From JAJPXI01 sp051867655 (lineage in GTDB: Bacteria > Bacillota > Clostridia > Oscillospirales > Oscillospiraceae), in assembly GCA_051867655.1 (NCBI GenBank), contig JBJDYV010000027.1, forward strand, positions 1 to 64,000: a DNA stretch of 64,000 nt, read 5' to 3'. Below the pieces are notes generated by a model. It did not search any database. It worked only from the letters and a program-made list of their open reading frames with translations, and was not told where the DNA came from. Of the stretch, positions 8,034 to 14,492 are shown one piece after another. A program made the translations under genes and the position numbers. The first letter of the stretch is position 1, and each line of letters starts with the position of its first letter.

Positions 8034-8628
8034 GCAGCAATTTCTTGCGGCAATCGGGGAACAGCTCCAAAATCTGCCGCTGAGCGACGTGGAAAAATCA
8101 CTGGATTACTACAGCGAAATGATCGACGACCGGATGGAGGACGGGCTGAGCGAAGAGGAAGCGGTGGCGGCCCTGGGCAGCCCGGAGGAGATCGCAGCTC
8201 AGGTCCTCATGGAGATGCCTCTTCCCACGCTGGTCAAGGCTAAATTGAAGCCCTCCCGCGCGCTGCGGGCGTGGGAGATCGTCCTGCTGGTCCTCGGCTC
8301 GCCGGTGTGGCTGCCGCTTCTGCTGGCGGCGGGAATCATCGTACTGGCCGTGTACATCGTCCTCTGGGCGGTCATCGTGGTGCTGTACGCGGTGGACCTG
8401 TCCTTCGCGGCAGCTGCGGTGGGCGGCATCGCCGGGCTTTTCCTGCTGCTGTATGGCGGCTTTCCGGTTCAGGCCATGCTGTTTCTGGGCGCGGGTCTGG
8501 TCTGTGCCGGTCTGGCGATCCTGCTGTTTTTCGCCTTCAACCAGATCACCCGCGGCCTGATCAGGCTCAGTAAAATGCCGGTTCGCTGGATCAAGGGCCG
8601 ATTTATCAGAAAGGGGGATGCGAAATGA
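8026..8628 (+). CDS. DUF1700 (HAAS) membrane protein
   Basis: A 200-residue protein with an N-terminal helical HAAS domain (about 1-70, including the segment LEDYxxxIxDRMEDGLSEEEAVA-like sequence) followed by three or four hydrophobic helices. HAAS proteins act with PadR regulators and are thought to relay a membrane signal; the mechanism is not seen here. The ATG at 8026 follows GGGGGG and overlaps the padR end. Translation is coupled to the next gene by an ATGA overlap. Confidence 0.85.
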   Translation: MNKQQFLAAIGEQLQNLPLSDVEKSLDYYSEMIDDRMEDGLSEEEAVAALGSPEEIAAQVLMEMPLPTLVKAKLKPSRALRAWEIVLLVLGSPVWLPLLLAAGIIVLAVYIVLWAVIVVLYAVDLSFAAAAVGGIAGLFLLLYGGFPVQAMLFLGAGLVCAGLAILLFFAFNQITRGLIRLSKMPVRWIKGRFIRKGDAK

Positions 8629-9599
8629 AAAAAGCCAAAAAGACCGCGCTCATCATCGCGCTGGCCTGTGTTGCCGCGGGCGCGGTAATTTTTCTGGGCA
8701 CCCTGGCCGCCATCGGCTTTGACGTTTCGCGGCTGAACACCATGAAATTTGAAAACAACACCTACCAGGTGGAGGAGTGCTTTTCCCACATCAGGATCGA
8801 GGGCGCCGAGTGTGACGTCCGCCTGCTCCCCTCCCGGAACGGCGTGTGCACGGTGGTCTGCTCCGAGGCAAAAAACATCTCCCACACCGTGACCGTGAAA
8901 AATGATACGCTGACCATCACCCGCACCGACAACCGGAAGTGGTACGAGTGTATGGGCATTTATTGGGGTGATGAGATGTCCGTCACGGTCTATCTCCCCG
9001 AGGGCACGTACGGAGACCTTTTCATCAGGAGCGTGAGCGGGGATATCTCGGTCCCGGCCGACTTCACCTTCTCCCAGGCGGAGATCGTCAACACCAGCGG
9101 CGAGATCGACTACGCCGCCGCCACGGAGCGCGGCCTGACCCTGAAAACCACCAGCGGAGACCTGACGGTCCGGGATCTGACGGCAGGCGCCCTGGAAATC
9201 CGGTCCACCAGCGGCGAGGCAGCCATCCATTCCGCCGTGGTCAGCGGTGATGTGACCGTGGAGACCGTCAGCGGCGAGATCGAACTGACGGGCGTGGAGA
9301 CCCAGGCCATGTCCGTGCAGTCCACCAGCGGCGACGTGGAGCTGACCGATGTGACCGCCGCCGGTCACCTGGAGATTGAAACGGTCAGCGGTGAGATTGG
9401 CCTGGAGCGCAGCGACGCGGAGTCCCTTCGAATCAAATCCACCAGCGGAGACGTGTCGGGTTCGCTGCTCACCGAAAAGCGGTTTACGACCCACACCACC
9501 AGCGGGACCGTAAATGTTCCGAATGTTGCTTCTCCCAACGCCGGGACATGCGAGATCACCACCACCAGCGGCAGCATTCGTTTGAATTATGTAAACTGA
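8625..9599 (+). CDS. DUF4097 beta-repeat protein
   Basis: A 324-residue protein with an N-terminal membrane helix (about residues 9-32) and an extracytoplasmic domain made of repeating strands. The turn motifs TTSG, STSG or VSGE recur about every 17-25 residues from residue 125 onward, as in the right-handed beta-helix-like 'putative adhesin' DUF4097 family. It is the likely effector of the PadR/DUF1700 module. Function unknown. The start overlaps the DUF1700 stop. Confidence 0.87.
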   Translation: MKKAKKTALIIALACVAAGAVIFLGTLAAIGFDVSRLNTMKFENNTYQVEECFSHIRIEGAECDVRLLPSRNGVCTVVCSEAKNISHTVTVKNDTLTITRTDNRKWYECMGIYWGDEMSVTVYLPEGTYGDLFIRSVSGDISVPADFTFSQAEIVNTSGEIDYAAATERGLTLKTTSGDLTVRDLTAGALEIRSTSGEAAIHSAVVSGDVTVETVSGEIELTGVETQAMSVQSTSGDVELTDVTAAGHLEIETVSGEIGLERSDAESLRIKSTSGDVSGSLLTEKRFTTHTTSGTVNVPNVASPNAGTCEITTTSGSIRLNYVN

Positions 9600-9625
9600 T
9601 CCAACATCCAAAGGCCGGGCGCAGA

Positions 9626-9661
9626 GCCGATGGATCGGCCGCATCCATCGGCCTGCTTTTT
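9626..9661 (+). terminator. Terminator of the PadR-DUF1700-DUF4097 operon
   Basis: Arms GCCGATGGAT and ATCCATCGGC (9626-9635, 9643-9652), then CTGC and TTTTT. Confidence 0.85.
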
Positions 9662-9680
9662 CTCGAAAGGAAGATGATCC

Positions 9681-10526
9681 ATGTGGAATGACAATGAAAA
9701 AGCGCCCGTTCTGGAATTCCTCGGGTGGGTCCTGCTGCTGTCCCTCTTCAGCGAGATCATTTTATTATTGCTGGAGCCTTATTCCATCTCCTACGTGACA
9801 GACGGCACGCTGACTGTGGGGTATATCGTCTATGCGGTCATCGGCATCTTCCTCTCCACTCCCAACCCCATGATCGCCGCGTACATTGTCCTGAAACGGC
9901 ATGGGAAGATCCGTTCTGTTAGGGATTTCTGCGCTCTGGTCCTCCGGAGGGAGCATGTGGGGAAGACGGTTTTGATCACTGGAGTCTTCTGCACGGCTGC
10001 TCTCTGTGCCGCCATTCTGAACGGGACGCGCACGGATTCTCCGTGGTATCTGCTTCCCCTTGCGCTGCCGGTCATGGTCATCGGCGGAGGCGTGGAAGAG
10101 ATCGGGTGGCGCGGGTTTCTGCAACCCGCCCTGGAAAAGAGATTTCCCTTTCCCGCCGCGACGGTGCTTGTGGCAATTATTTGGTATATATGGCACCTGC
10201 CCATGTGGCTCCAGCCGACCTCAAACCACTACGGCGACAGCCTGATCGGCTTTGGCATTACCATTTTTGTCTGGTCCTTTGCGGGGGCCTCCATCTATAA
10301 ATCCACGAAAAGCGTGATCGCCTGTGTGATGTACCACGCCTTCATGAACTCCATCGGCGCCGTCTACGACTGGAACGCGCTGTTTGACGCTTTCCCGAAA
10401 ACGCCGGGCATGACCCTGTATTTTTCCTTTTTGTTCGCGGGTGCGGTCATTCTTTGGATCGCCGCCGACCGGAACGAGCGCAAGGGGCCATCACGCCGCC
10501 GCGCGCTCCATCCTGATAATCATTAA
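9681..10526 (+). CDS. CPBP family intramembrane metalloprotease
   Basis: A 281-residue multi-pass membrane protein of the CAAX protease/bacteriocin-processing (Abi) family. The metal-site motifs are visible: EEIGWR with Glu139, Glu140 and Arg144, the WHLP segment about 28 residues later, and a MYHAFMNS motif in a later helix. Members process or protect against peptides, or degrade membrane-anchored regulators; the substrate here is unknown. The ATG follows AAAGGAAG. A terminator separates it from the preceding module, so any link to that module is only by position. Confidence 0.86.
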   Translation: MWNDNEKAPVLEFLGWVLLLSLFSEIILLLLEPYSISYVTDGTLTVGYIVYAVIGIFLSTPNPMIAAYIVLKRHGKIRSVRDFCALVLRREHVGKTVLITGVFCTAALCAAILNGTRTDSPWYLLPLALPVMVIGGGVEEIGWRGFLQPALEKRFPFPAATVLVAIIWYIWHLPMWLQPTSNHYGDSLIGFGITIFVWSFAGASIYKSTKSVIACVMYHAFMNSIGAVYDWNALFDAFPKTPGMTLYFSFLFAGAVILWIAADRNERKGPSRRRALHPDNH

Positions 10527-10529
10527 AAA

Positions 10530-10575
10530 GCGCCGCATCACTCCTCCCGAGCGATGCGGCGCGCGTATTTTTTCT
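10530..10575. terminator. Bidirectional terminator between convergent genes
   Basis: Arms GCGCCGCATC and GATGCGGCGC (10530-10539, 10553-10562), followed by a T-run on the plus strand and preceded by AAAAA, so it can serve both the CPBP gene and the Rrf2 gene. Confidence 0.85.
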
Positions 10576-10979
10576 TATTCCACCATCAGGTCTGCGATGG
10601 TGATCCCGTCGAAGAAATCGTTGATCATATCGTTGAGCCGGTTCCACATGGAACAGGTGCGGCACTCCCCCACCCGTTCGCAGGGGGCCGCGTCCCGCTC
10701 CAGACAGGAGACCGGGGCCAAATCCTTCTCCGTCAGGCGGAAGATATCGCCCACCCGGCAGTCCTTGGGCTCCCGGATCAGCTTATAGCCGCCGCCCTTG
10801 CCGTGGACCCCCTCGACGTAGCGGTTCTTCGCCAGCACCGGCAGGATCTTTTCCAGATATTTCAGGGACAGACCCTGCCGCTGCGCCACATCCTTCATGG
10901 GGATGTAGCCGCCGCTCTGGTTTTCCGCCAGGTCGATCAGGACGCGCAGGGCATAGCGCCCCCTTGTTGAAACGATCAT
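10575..10979 (-). CDS. Rrf2-family regulator, IscR-like
   Basis: A 134-residue winged-helix regulator. The N-terminal MIVSTRGRYALRVLIDLA and the recognition region ISLKYLEKIL-like segment are typical. Four cysteines near the C-terminus (Cys92, Cys100, Cys106, Cys109) match the three-cysteine cluster region of IscR (92, 98, 104 in E. coli), so binding of an Fe-S cluster is plausible. The start is the ATG at 10979 preceded by GAGGAG; a longer frame from 11171 would lie inside the MOSC gene. It is the last of the four genes iscS-iscU-MOSC-rrf2, and it likely controls the operon through the palindrome at the iscS promoter. Confidence 0.9.
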   Translation of the reverse strand: MIVSTRGRYALRVLIDLAENQSGGYIPMKDVAQRQGLSLKYLEKILPVLAKNRYVEGVHGKGGGYKLIREPKDCRVGDIFRLTEKDLAPVSCLERDAAPCERVGECRTCSMWNRLNDMINDFFDGITIADLMVE

Positions 10980-10998
10980 CCCGCTCGTCTCCTCGCTG

Positions 10999-11439
10999 TC
11001 AGTCCCTGGGCAGAATCTCGATCGGGTCCCCGGCGCGGATGGTGCCCTCCTCCAGGACAATGGTGAAGATGCCCTCCCGGGGCATGACGCAGTCGCCCAC
11101 CTGCTTGCGGATGGCGCAGCTGGCATGGCACTCCTTTCCGATCTGAGTGACCTCCAGGAGCACTTTCCCACCCACCCGGAGCCGGGTGCCGATAGGCAGC
11201 TCGTACAGGGTGACTCCTTCCGTCAGGATGTTTTCGGCAAAGGCCCCGATGGGGATGTCGGGAAACACCTTCTTCATCTTATCCACGCTCTCCGACCCCA
11301 GCAGGCTGACCTGCCGGTGCCAGTCGCCGGCGTGGGCGTCCCCGATGATGCCGTGGTTCTTTTTGATCTGGATCTCCGGCACCTCGTGCTTCATGGTGCC
11401 CTTTTTCTCACTGATGCATACCGCAACGACGCTCGCCAT
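10999..11439 (-). CDS. MOSC domain protein
   Basis: A 146-residue stand-alone MOSC domain. These domains share ancestry with the C-terminal part of Moco sulfurases and are proposed to carry sulfur received from a cysteine desulfurase. The conserved Cys in ECHASCAIRKQVGDC and the segment NHGIIGDAHAGDWHRQVSLLG are present. The start at 11439 is chosen because GGGGG at 11448-11452 is 8 nt upstream; ATGs at 11442 and 11454 are alternatives. Placement between iscU and rrf2 supports a sulfur-transfer role linked to the iscS product. Confidence 0.85.
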   Translation of the reverse strand: MASVVAVCISEKKGTMKHEVPEIQIKKNHGIIGDAHAGDWHRQVSLLGSESVDKMKKVFPDIPIGAFAENILTEGVTLYELPIGTRLRVGGKVLLEVTQIGKECHASCAIRKQVGDCVMPREGIFTIVLEEGTIRAGDPIEILPRD

Positions 11440-11453
11440 CATTCCGTCCCCCA

Positions 11454-11888
11454 TCAGTGCTCGCAGCAGTGGCCGCAGCTTTCGCAGTCCGGGAACTGGC
11501 TCTTGTCGTAGGCGATGCCGTTTTTGTCATAGTAGTCCTTCAGCGCCGCCTTGATGGCCTCCTCCGCCAGCACGGAGCAGTGGAGCTTGTGAGCGGGCAG
11601 CCCGTCCAGAGCCTCCACCACGGCCTTGTTGGTCAGCTCCAGGGCGTCGGAGACGGGCTTGCCCTTGATCAGCTCGGTGGCCATGGAGCTGGAGGCGATG
11701 GCGCTGCCGCAGCCGAAGGTCTCAAATTTCACGTCCTCGATCATATCGTCCTTGATCTTCAGGTAGATCTTCATGATATCGCCGCACTTGGCGTTGCCCA
11801 CCTCGCCGACGCCGTCGGCGTCCTCGATGGAACCCACATTGCGCGGGTTGCGGAAATGATCCATCACTTTTTCACTGTATAATGCCAT
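11454..11888 (-). CDS. iscU: Fe-S cluster scaffold protein IscU/NifU-like
   Basis: A 144-residue scaffold on which [2Fe-2S]/[4Fe-4S] clusters are built with sulfur from IscS. The three ligand cysteines are Cys35 (NAKCGD), Cys60 (FGCGSA) and Cys104 (HKLHCS). Beyond the standard domain there is an unusual C-terminal tail with cysteines at 135, 138, 141 and 142 ending in CCEH, which could bind a metal. The start is the ATG at 11888; a GTG at 11900 overlaps the AAGGAG ribosome-binding site and is unlikely. It lies 15 nt behind iscS. Confidence 0.93.
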   Translation of the reverse strand: MALYSEKVMDHFRNPRNVGSIEDADGVGEVGNAKCGDIMKIYLKIKDDMIEDVKFETFGCGSAIASSSMATELIKGKPVSDALELTNKAVVEALDGLPAHKLHCSVLAEEAIKAALKDYYDKNGIAYDKSQFPDCESCGHCCEH

Positions 11889-11903
11889 ATTCAGACACAC
11901 TCC

Positions 11904-13100
11904 TTAAAGCACAAATTCTTTTTTGCCCGCTTCCAAATCACGCCAGACCGGTGAGATCGAACGCAGATACGCGACAACATCCTTGACGGCCTGAATCACA
12001 TAGTCCGCGTCCTCCTCGGTCAGCTGTTCATCCAGCGACAGCCGCAGGGAGCCGTGAGCCACCTCGTGGGGCCGGCCGATGGCCAGCAGCACATGGCTGG
12101 GGTCCAGGGACCCGGACGTGCAGGCCGAGCCGGAGGACGCGCAGATGCCCTTGTCGTCCAGGAGCAGGAGCAGGGATTCTCCCTCGATCCCCTCAAAGCA
12201 GAAGTTGACGTTTCCGGGCAGGCGGCGGACCGGGTCGCCGTTCAGCGCACAGTGAGGGATCTGCGCCAAACCGGCGATCAGCTTGTCCCGCAGAGCCGCC
12301 GTCCGCTTCGCATTCTCCTCCAGATGGGCGCAGCTCTCTTCCAGAGCAGCCGCCATACCCATGATCGCGGGAATGTTCTCGGTTCCCGCGCGCTTCCCGC
12401 GCTCCTGGGCGCCGCCCTCGATCAGGTTGGTCAGCGGGATGCCCTTCCGGGCATACAGAACGCCGATGCCCTTGGGCCCGTGGAATTTGTGTCCGGACAG
12501 GGACAGCATGTCGATGTTGTCCTTCTGCACATCCACGGGGATATGTCCCACCGCCTGGACGGCGTCGGTATGGAACAGCACACCCTTCTCCCGGCAGATC
12601 GCTCCGATCTCCCCGATGGGCTGGATGGTCCCGATCTCGTTGTTGGCGTACATGACCGTCACCAGGCAGGTGTCGGGGCGGATGACCTCCCGCACCTGCT
12701 CCGGCGTCACCAGTCCGTTCTCGTGGACATCCAGCAGGGTGACTTCAAAGCCTTCCTTTTCCAGTCTTTTCAGCGTATGCAGAACGGCGTGATGCTCAAA
12801 AGCGGTGGAAATGATATGCCGCTTTCCTTTCCGCTCGCCCAGCCGGGCCGCGGAGACGATGGCCTGGTTGTCCGCCTCGCTGCCGCCGGAGGTAAAGGTA
12901 ATCTCAGCCGCCTGGCAGTTCAGCAGTTTGGCAATGCGCTCCCGGGCGTCACAAAGGGCCTCATTGGCCTGCTGGCCGACGGAGTGAAGGCTGGACGGAT
13001 TCCCGTAGCACTCCTCCATATAGGGAAGCATTGCATTGATCGCCGTTTTGCTCATCCTGTTGGTCGCGGCCTGATCCAGATAAAGAGTTTTCTTCGACAT
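11904..13100 (-). CDS. iscS: Cysteine desulfurase
   Basis: A 398-residue PLP enzyme that removes sulfur from cysteine as a persulfide. Visible sites are the PLP lysine in SLSGHKFHGPKG (Lys205), the nearby His clusters FEHHA, and the catalytic loop SSGSACTSG with Cys327. The loop has the longer form of IscS/NifS class I. The start at 13100 (MSKKTLYLDQAAT) follows AAAGG. It leads the iscS-iscU-MOSC-rrf2 operon and is preceded by a very strong promoter with an inverted repeat. Confidence 0.95.
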   Translation of the reverse strand: MSKKTLYLDQAATNRMSKTAINAMLPYMEECYGNPSSLHSVGQQANEALCDARERIAKLLNCQAAEITFTSGGSEADNQAIVSAARLGERKGKRHIISTAFEHHAVLHTLKRLEKEGFEVTLLDVHENGLVTPEQVREVIRPDTCLVTVMYANNEIGTIQPIGEIGAICREKGVLFHTDAVQAVGHIPVDVQKDNIDMLSLSGHKFHGPKGIGVLYARKGIPLTNLIEGGAQERGKRAGTENIPAIMGMAAALEESCAHLEENAKRTAALRDKLIAGLAQIPHCALNGDPVRRLPGNVNFCFEGIEGESLLLLLDDKGICASSGSACTSGSLDPSHVLLAIGRPHEVAHGSLRLSLDEQLTEEDADYVIQAVKDVVAYLRSISPVWRDLEAGKKEFVL

Positions 13101-13204
13101 GATAACAAACCTTTCTGTTCCGACTCCGGTGCCAATCACCGGAGTGTACTCAAACGGGCTGTTTTACAGCTCCTTATAGTATTGCCAACCTTTTTACCCA
13201 CTAT

Positions 13205-13246
13205 GTAGGTCGGTTGTATTATAGCTCCTTTTACCTACCTTGTCAA
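13205..13246 (-). promoter_or_regulatory. isc operon promoter with inverted repeat over the -10
   Basis: On the minus strand TTGACA (13241-13246) and TATAAT (13218-13223) are 17 nt apart. GTAGGT (minus strand, 13233-13238) and its inverse ACCTAC (13205-13210) flank the -10, a reasonable position for an Rrf2-type repressor. The leader from here to iscS is about 105 nt. Confidence 0.75.
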
Positions 13247-13276
13247 TCGGTAAATCAAAAAAATATTGTCCCTGCA

Positions 13277-13310
13277 AAAGGAGCGCCGCGGAAAAATTCC
13301 GCAGCGCTCT
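13277..13310 (-). terminator. Terminator after the PAP2 gene
   Basis: Arms at 13281-13293 and 13297-13309 pair with one mismatch; on the minus strand a CTCCTTTT tract follows. Confidence 0.72.
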
Positions 13311-13318
13311 CAAGCATT

Positions 13319-13858
13319 TTATCCGATTTGTTTTTTTCGGCACAGCCTGCAGGCCAGCCAGCCGGCCAACGCTCCCACAAGGACACCGGTCAGCACATCG
13401 CTGGGGTAGTGGACGCCCACATAGAGCCGGGAAAAGCCCATGAGGACGGCGGCGGCCAGCGCCGCCCACTTCATCCACTTGCCCGGCGCCGTGCGCCAGA
13501 GTGCGGAGGCAAAGGCAAAGGCGGCCGTGCTGTGGCCCGACGGGAAGGAATTGGGGTCGTTCTCGGTCACCAGCGCCGTCAGGCCCGCCACATCCAGCCA
13601 CGGCCTGGGGCGGCTGACCAGATGCTTCAGGATCAGATTGGTGCAGACAAAGCCAATCGCCATGGCCAGCAAGGCTGCCACGCCCGCTTTCCGGGTCTTT
13701 TTAAAACAGAGCAGCACCGCCGCTGCGATCAGGAACAACGCCCCGGCGTTGCCCAGGGTGGTGTAAAAGCTGACGGCGCAGTCCAGCACCGGGGCGCGCA
13801 GATGCGCCTGGATCCAGAGCAGGACTCCGCCGTCCAGCGTTAAAAGCCAATCCAGCAC
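13319..13858 (-). CDS. PAP2-family phosphatase
   Basis: A 179-residue multi-pass phosphatase of the type that recycles undecaprenyl diphosphate or removes phosphate from phosphatidylglycerophosphate. The three signature motifs are present: KHLVSRPRP, PSGHS, and SRLYVGVHYPSD with the nucleophilic His. Five or six hydrophobic segments are seen. It is 5 nt downstream of the DUF4330 gene and shares its transcript. Confidence 0.9.
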   Translation of the reverse strand: MLDWLLTLDGGVLLWIQAHLRAPVLDCAVSFYTTLGNAGALFLIAAAVLLCFKKTRKAGVAALLAMAIGFVCTNLILKHLVSRPRPWLDVAGLTALVTENDPNSFPSGHSTAAFAFASALWRTAPGKWMKWAALAAAVLMGFSRLYVGVHYPSDVLTGVLVGALAGWLACRLCRKKQIG

Positions 13859-13863
13859 AGCCG

Positions 13864-14394
13864 TTACGATGCGGACTCCCAGGTGCAGCTCTCAATGACG
13901 CCGCCGGAGAACTCCATATGAGTCGTCTTAACGATGTGCGTTTTGCCGATGCGCACTTCCTGCGTGCCCACCTCGTTGGTCACCGTGTTGGCCACATTGG
14001 CCTCAATGACAAAGCAGATGTCCACCAGGCCGGCCGCTGCCGCCGTTTCCTCGTCGTAGAACTCCACGCTGCCGCTGCTCATTCTGTTATACCGGGTGGG
14101 CTCCGTCCAGTAGTCCACCACATAGGCGTTCAGCAGATTGCCGCCGGCCATGAGCTGATCCTTCGTGCTGGTAGCGGTATTCACATACTCCGCCACCCGA
14201 TCCACCAGCTCCGCGTCCTGCGCGGTGACGCGCACGGTATAGGTCAGCCGGGTCGTGGATGCGCCCGCGTCATCGCCGCCGCCCAGCACCTTCACGCCCA
14301 CGACGATCACGGCGGCAATGATCAAAATAATGACCAGAAGGTCGATGATGTTCAGCTTGCCGAACAGCTTTCCTTTTTCGTCCACAACTTTCAT
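13864..14394 (-). CDS. DUF4330 family membrane-anchored protein
   Basis: A 176-residue protein with a short cytoplasmic start, one membrane helix (about residues 18-38) and an extracytoplasmic domain. The pattern of MKVVDEKGKLFGKLNIIDLL followed by a hydrophobic helix is that of DUF4330. Function unknown. The start at 14394 has GGAGGAG six nt upstream; a longer frame to 14412 would remove that site from its place. It is transcribed divergently from the GT4-CsaB gene. Confidence 0.8.
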   Translation of the reverse strand: MKVVDEKGKLFGKLNIIDLLVIILIIAAVIVVGVKVLGGGDDAGASTTRLTYTVRVTAQDAELVDRVAEYVNTATSTKDQLMAGGNLLNAYVVDYWTEPTRYNRMSSGSVEFYDEETAAAAGLVDICFVIEANVANTVTNEVGTQEVRIGKTHIVKTTHMEFSGGVIESCTWESAS

Positions 14395-14406
14395 AGTGCT
14401 CCTCCA

Positions 14407-14454
14407 TTGCATTGACTGTTTAATTATTGTATAATATTTTTACTGTTTGTACAA
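14407..14454. promoter_or_regulatory. Overlapping divergent promoters
   Basis: Plus strand, towards the GT4-CsaB gene: TTGCAT (14407-14412), 17 nt, TATAAT (14430-14435). Minus strand, towards DUF4330: TTGTAC (14449-14454), 17 nt, TACAAT (14426-14431). The two -10 boxes share two bases, so RNA polymerase should bind one or the other. Confidence 0.75.
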
Positions 14455-14492
14455 GCCCTTTTTCTGATTCACCACATGAAACAGGAGAGTTT

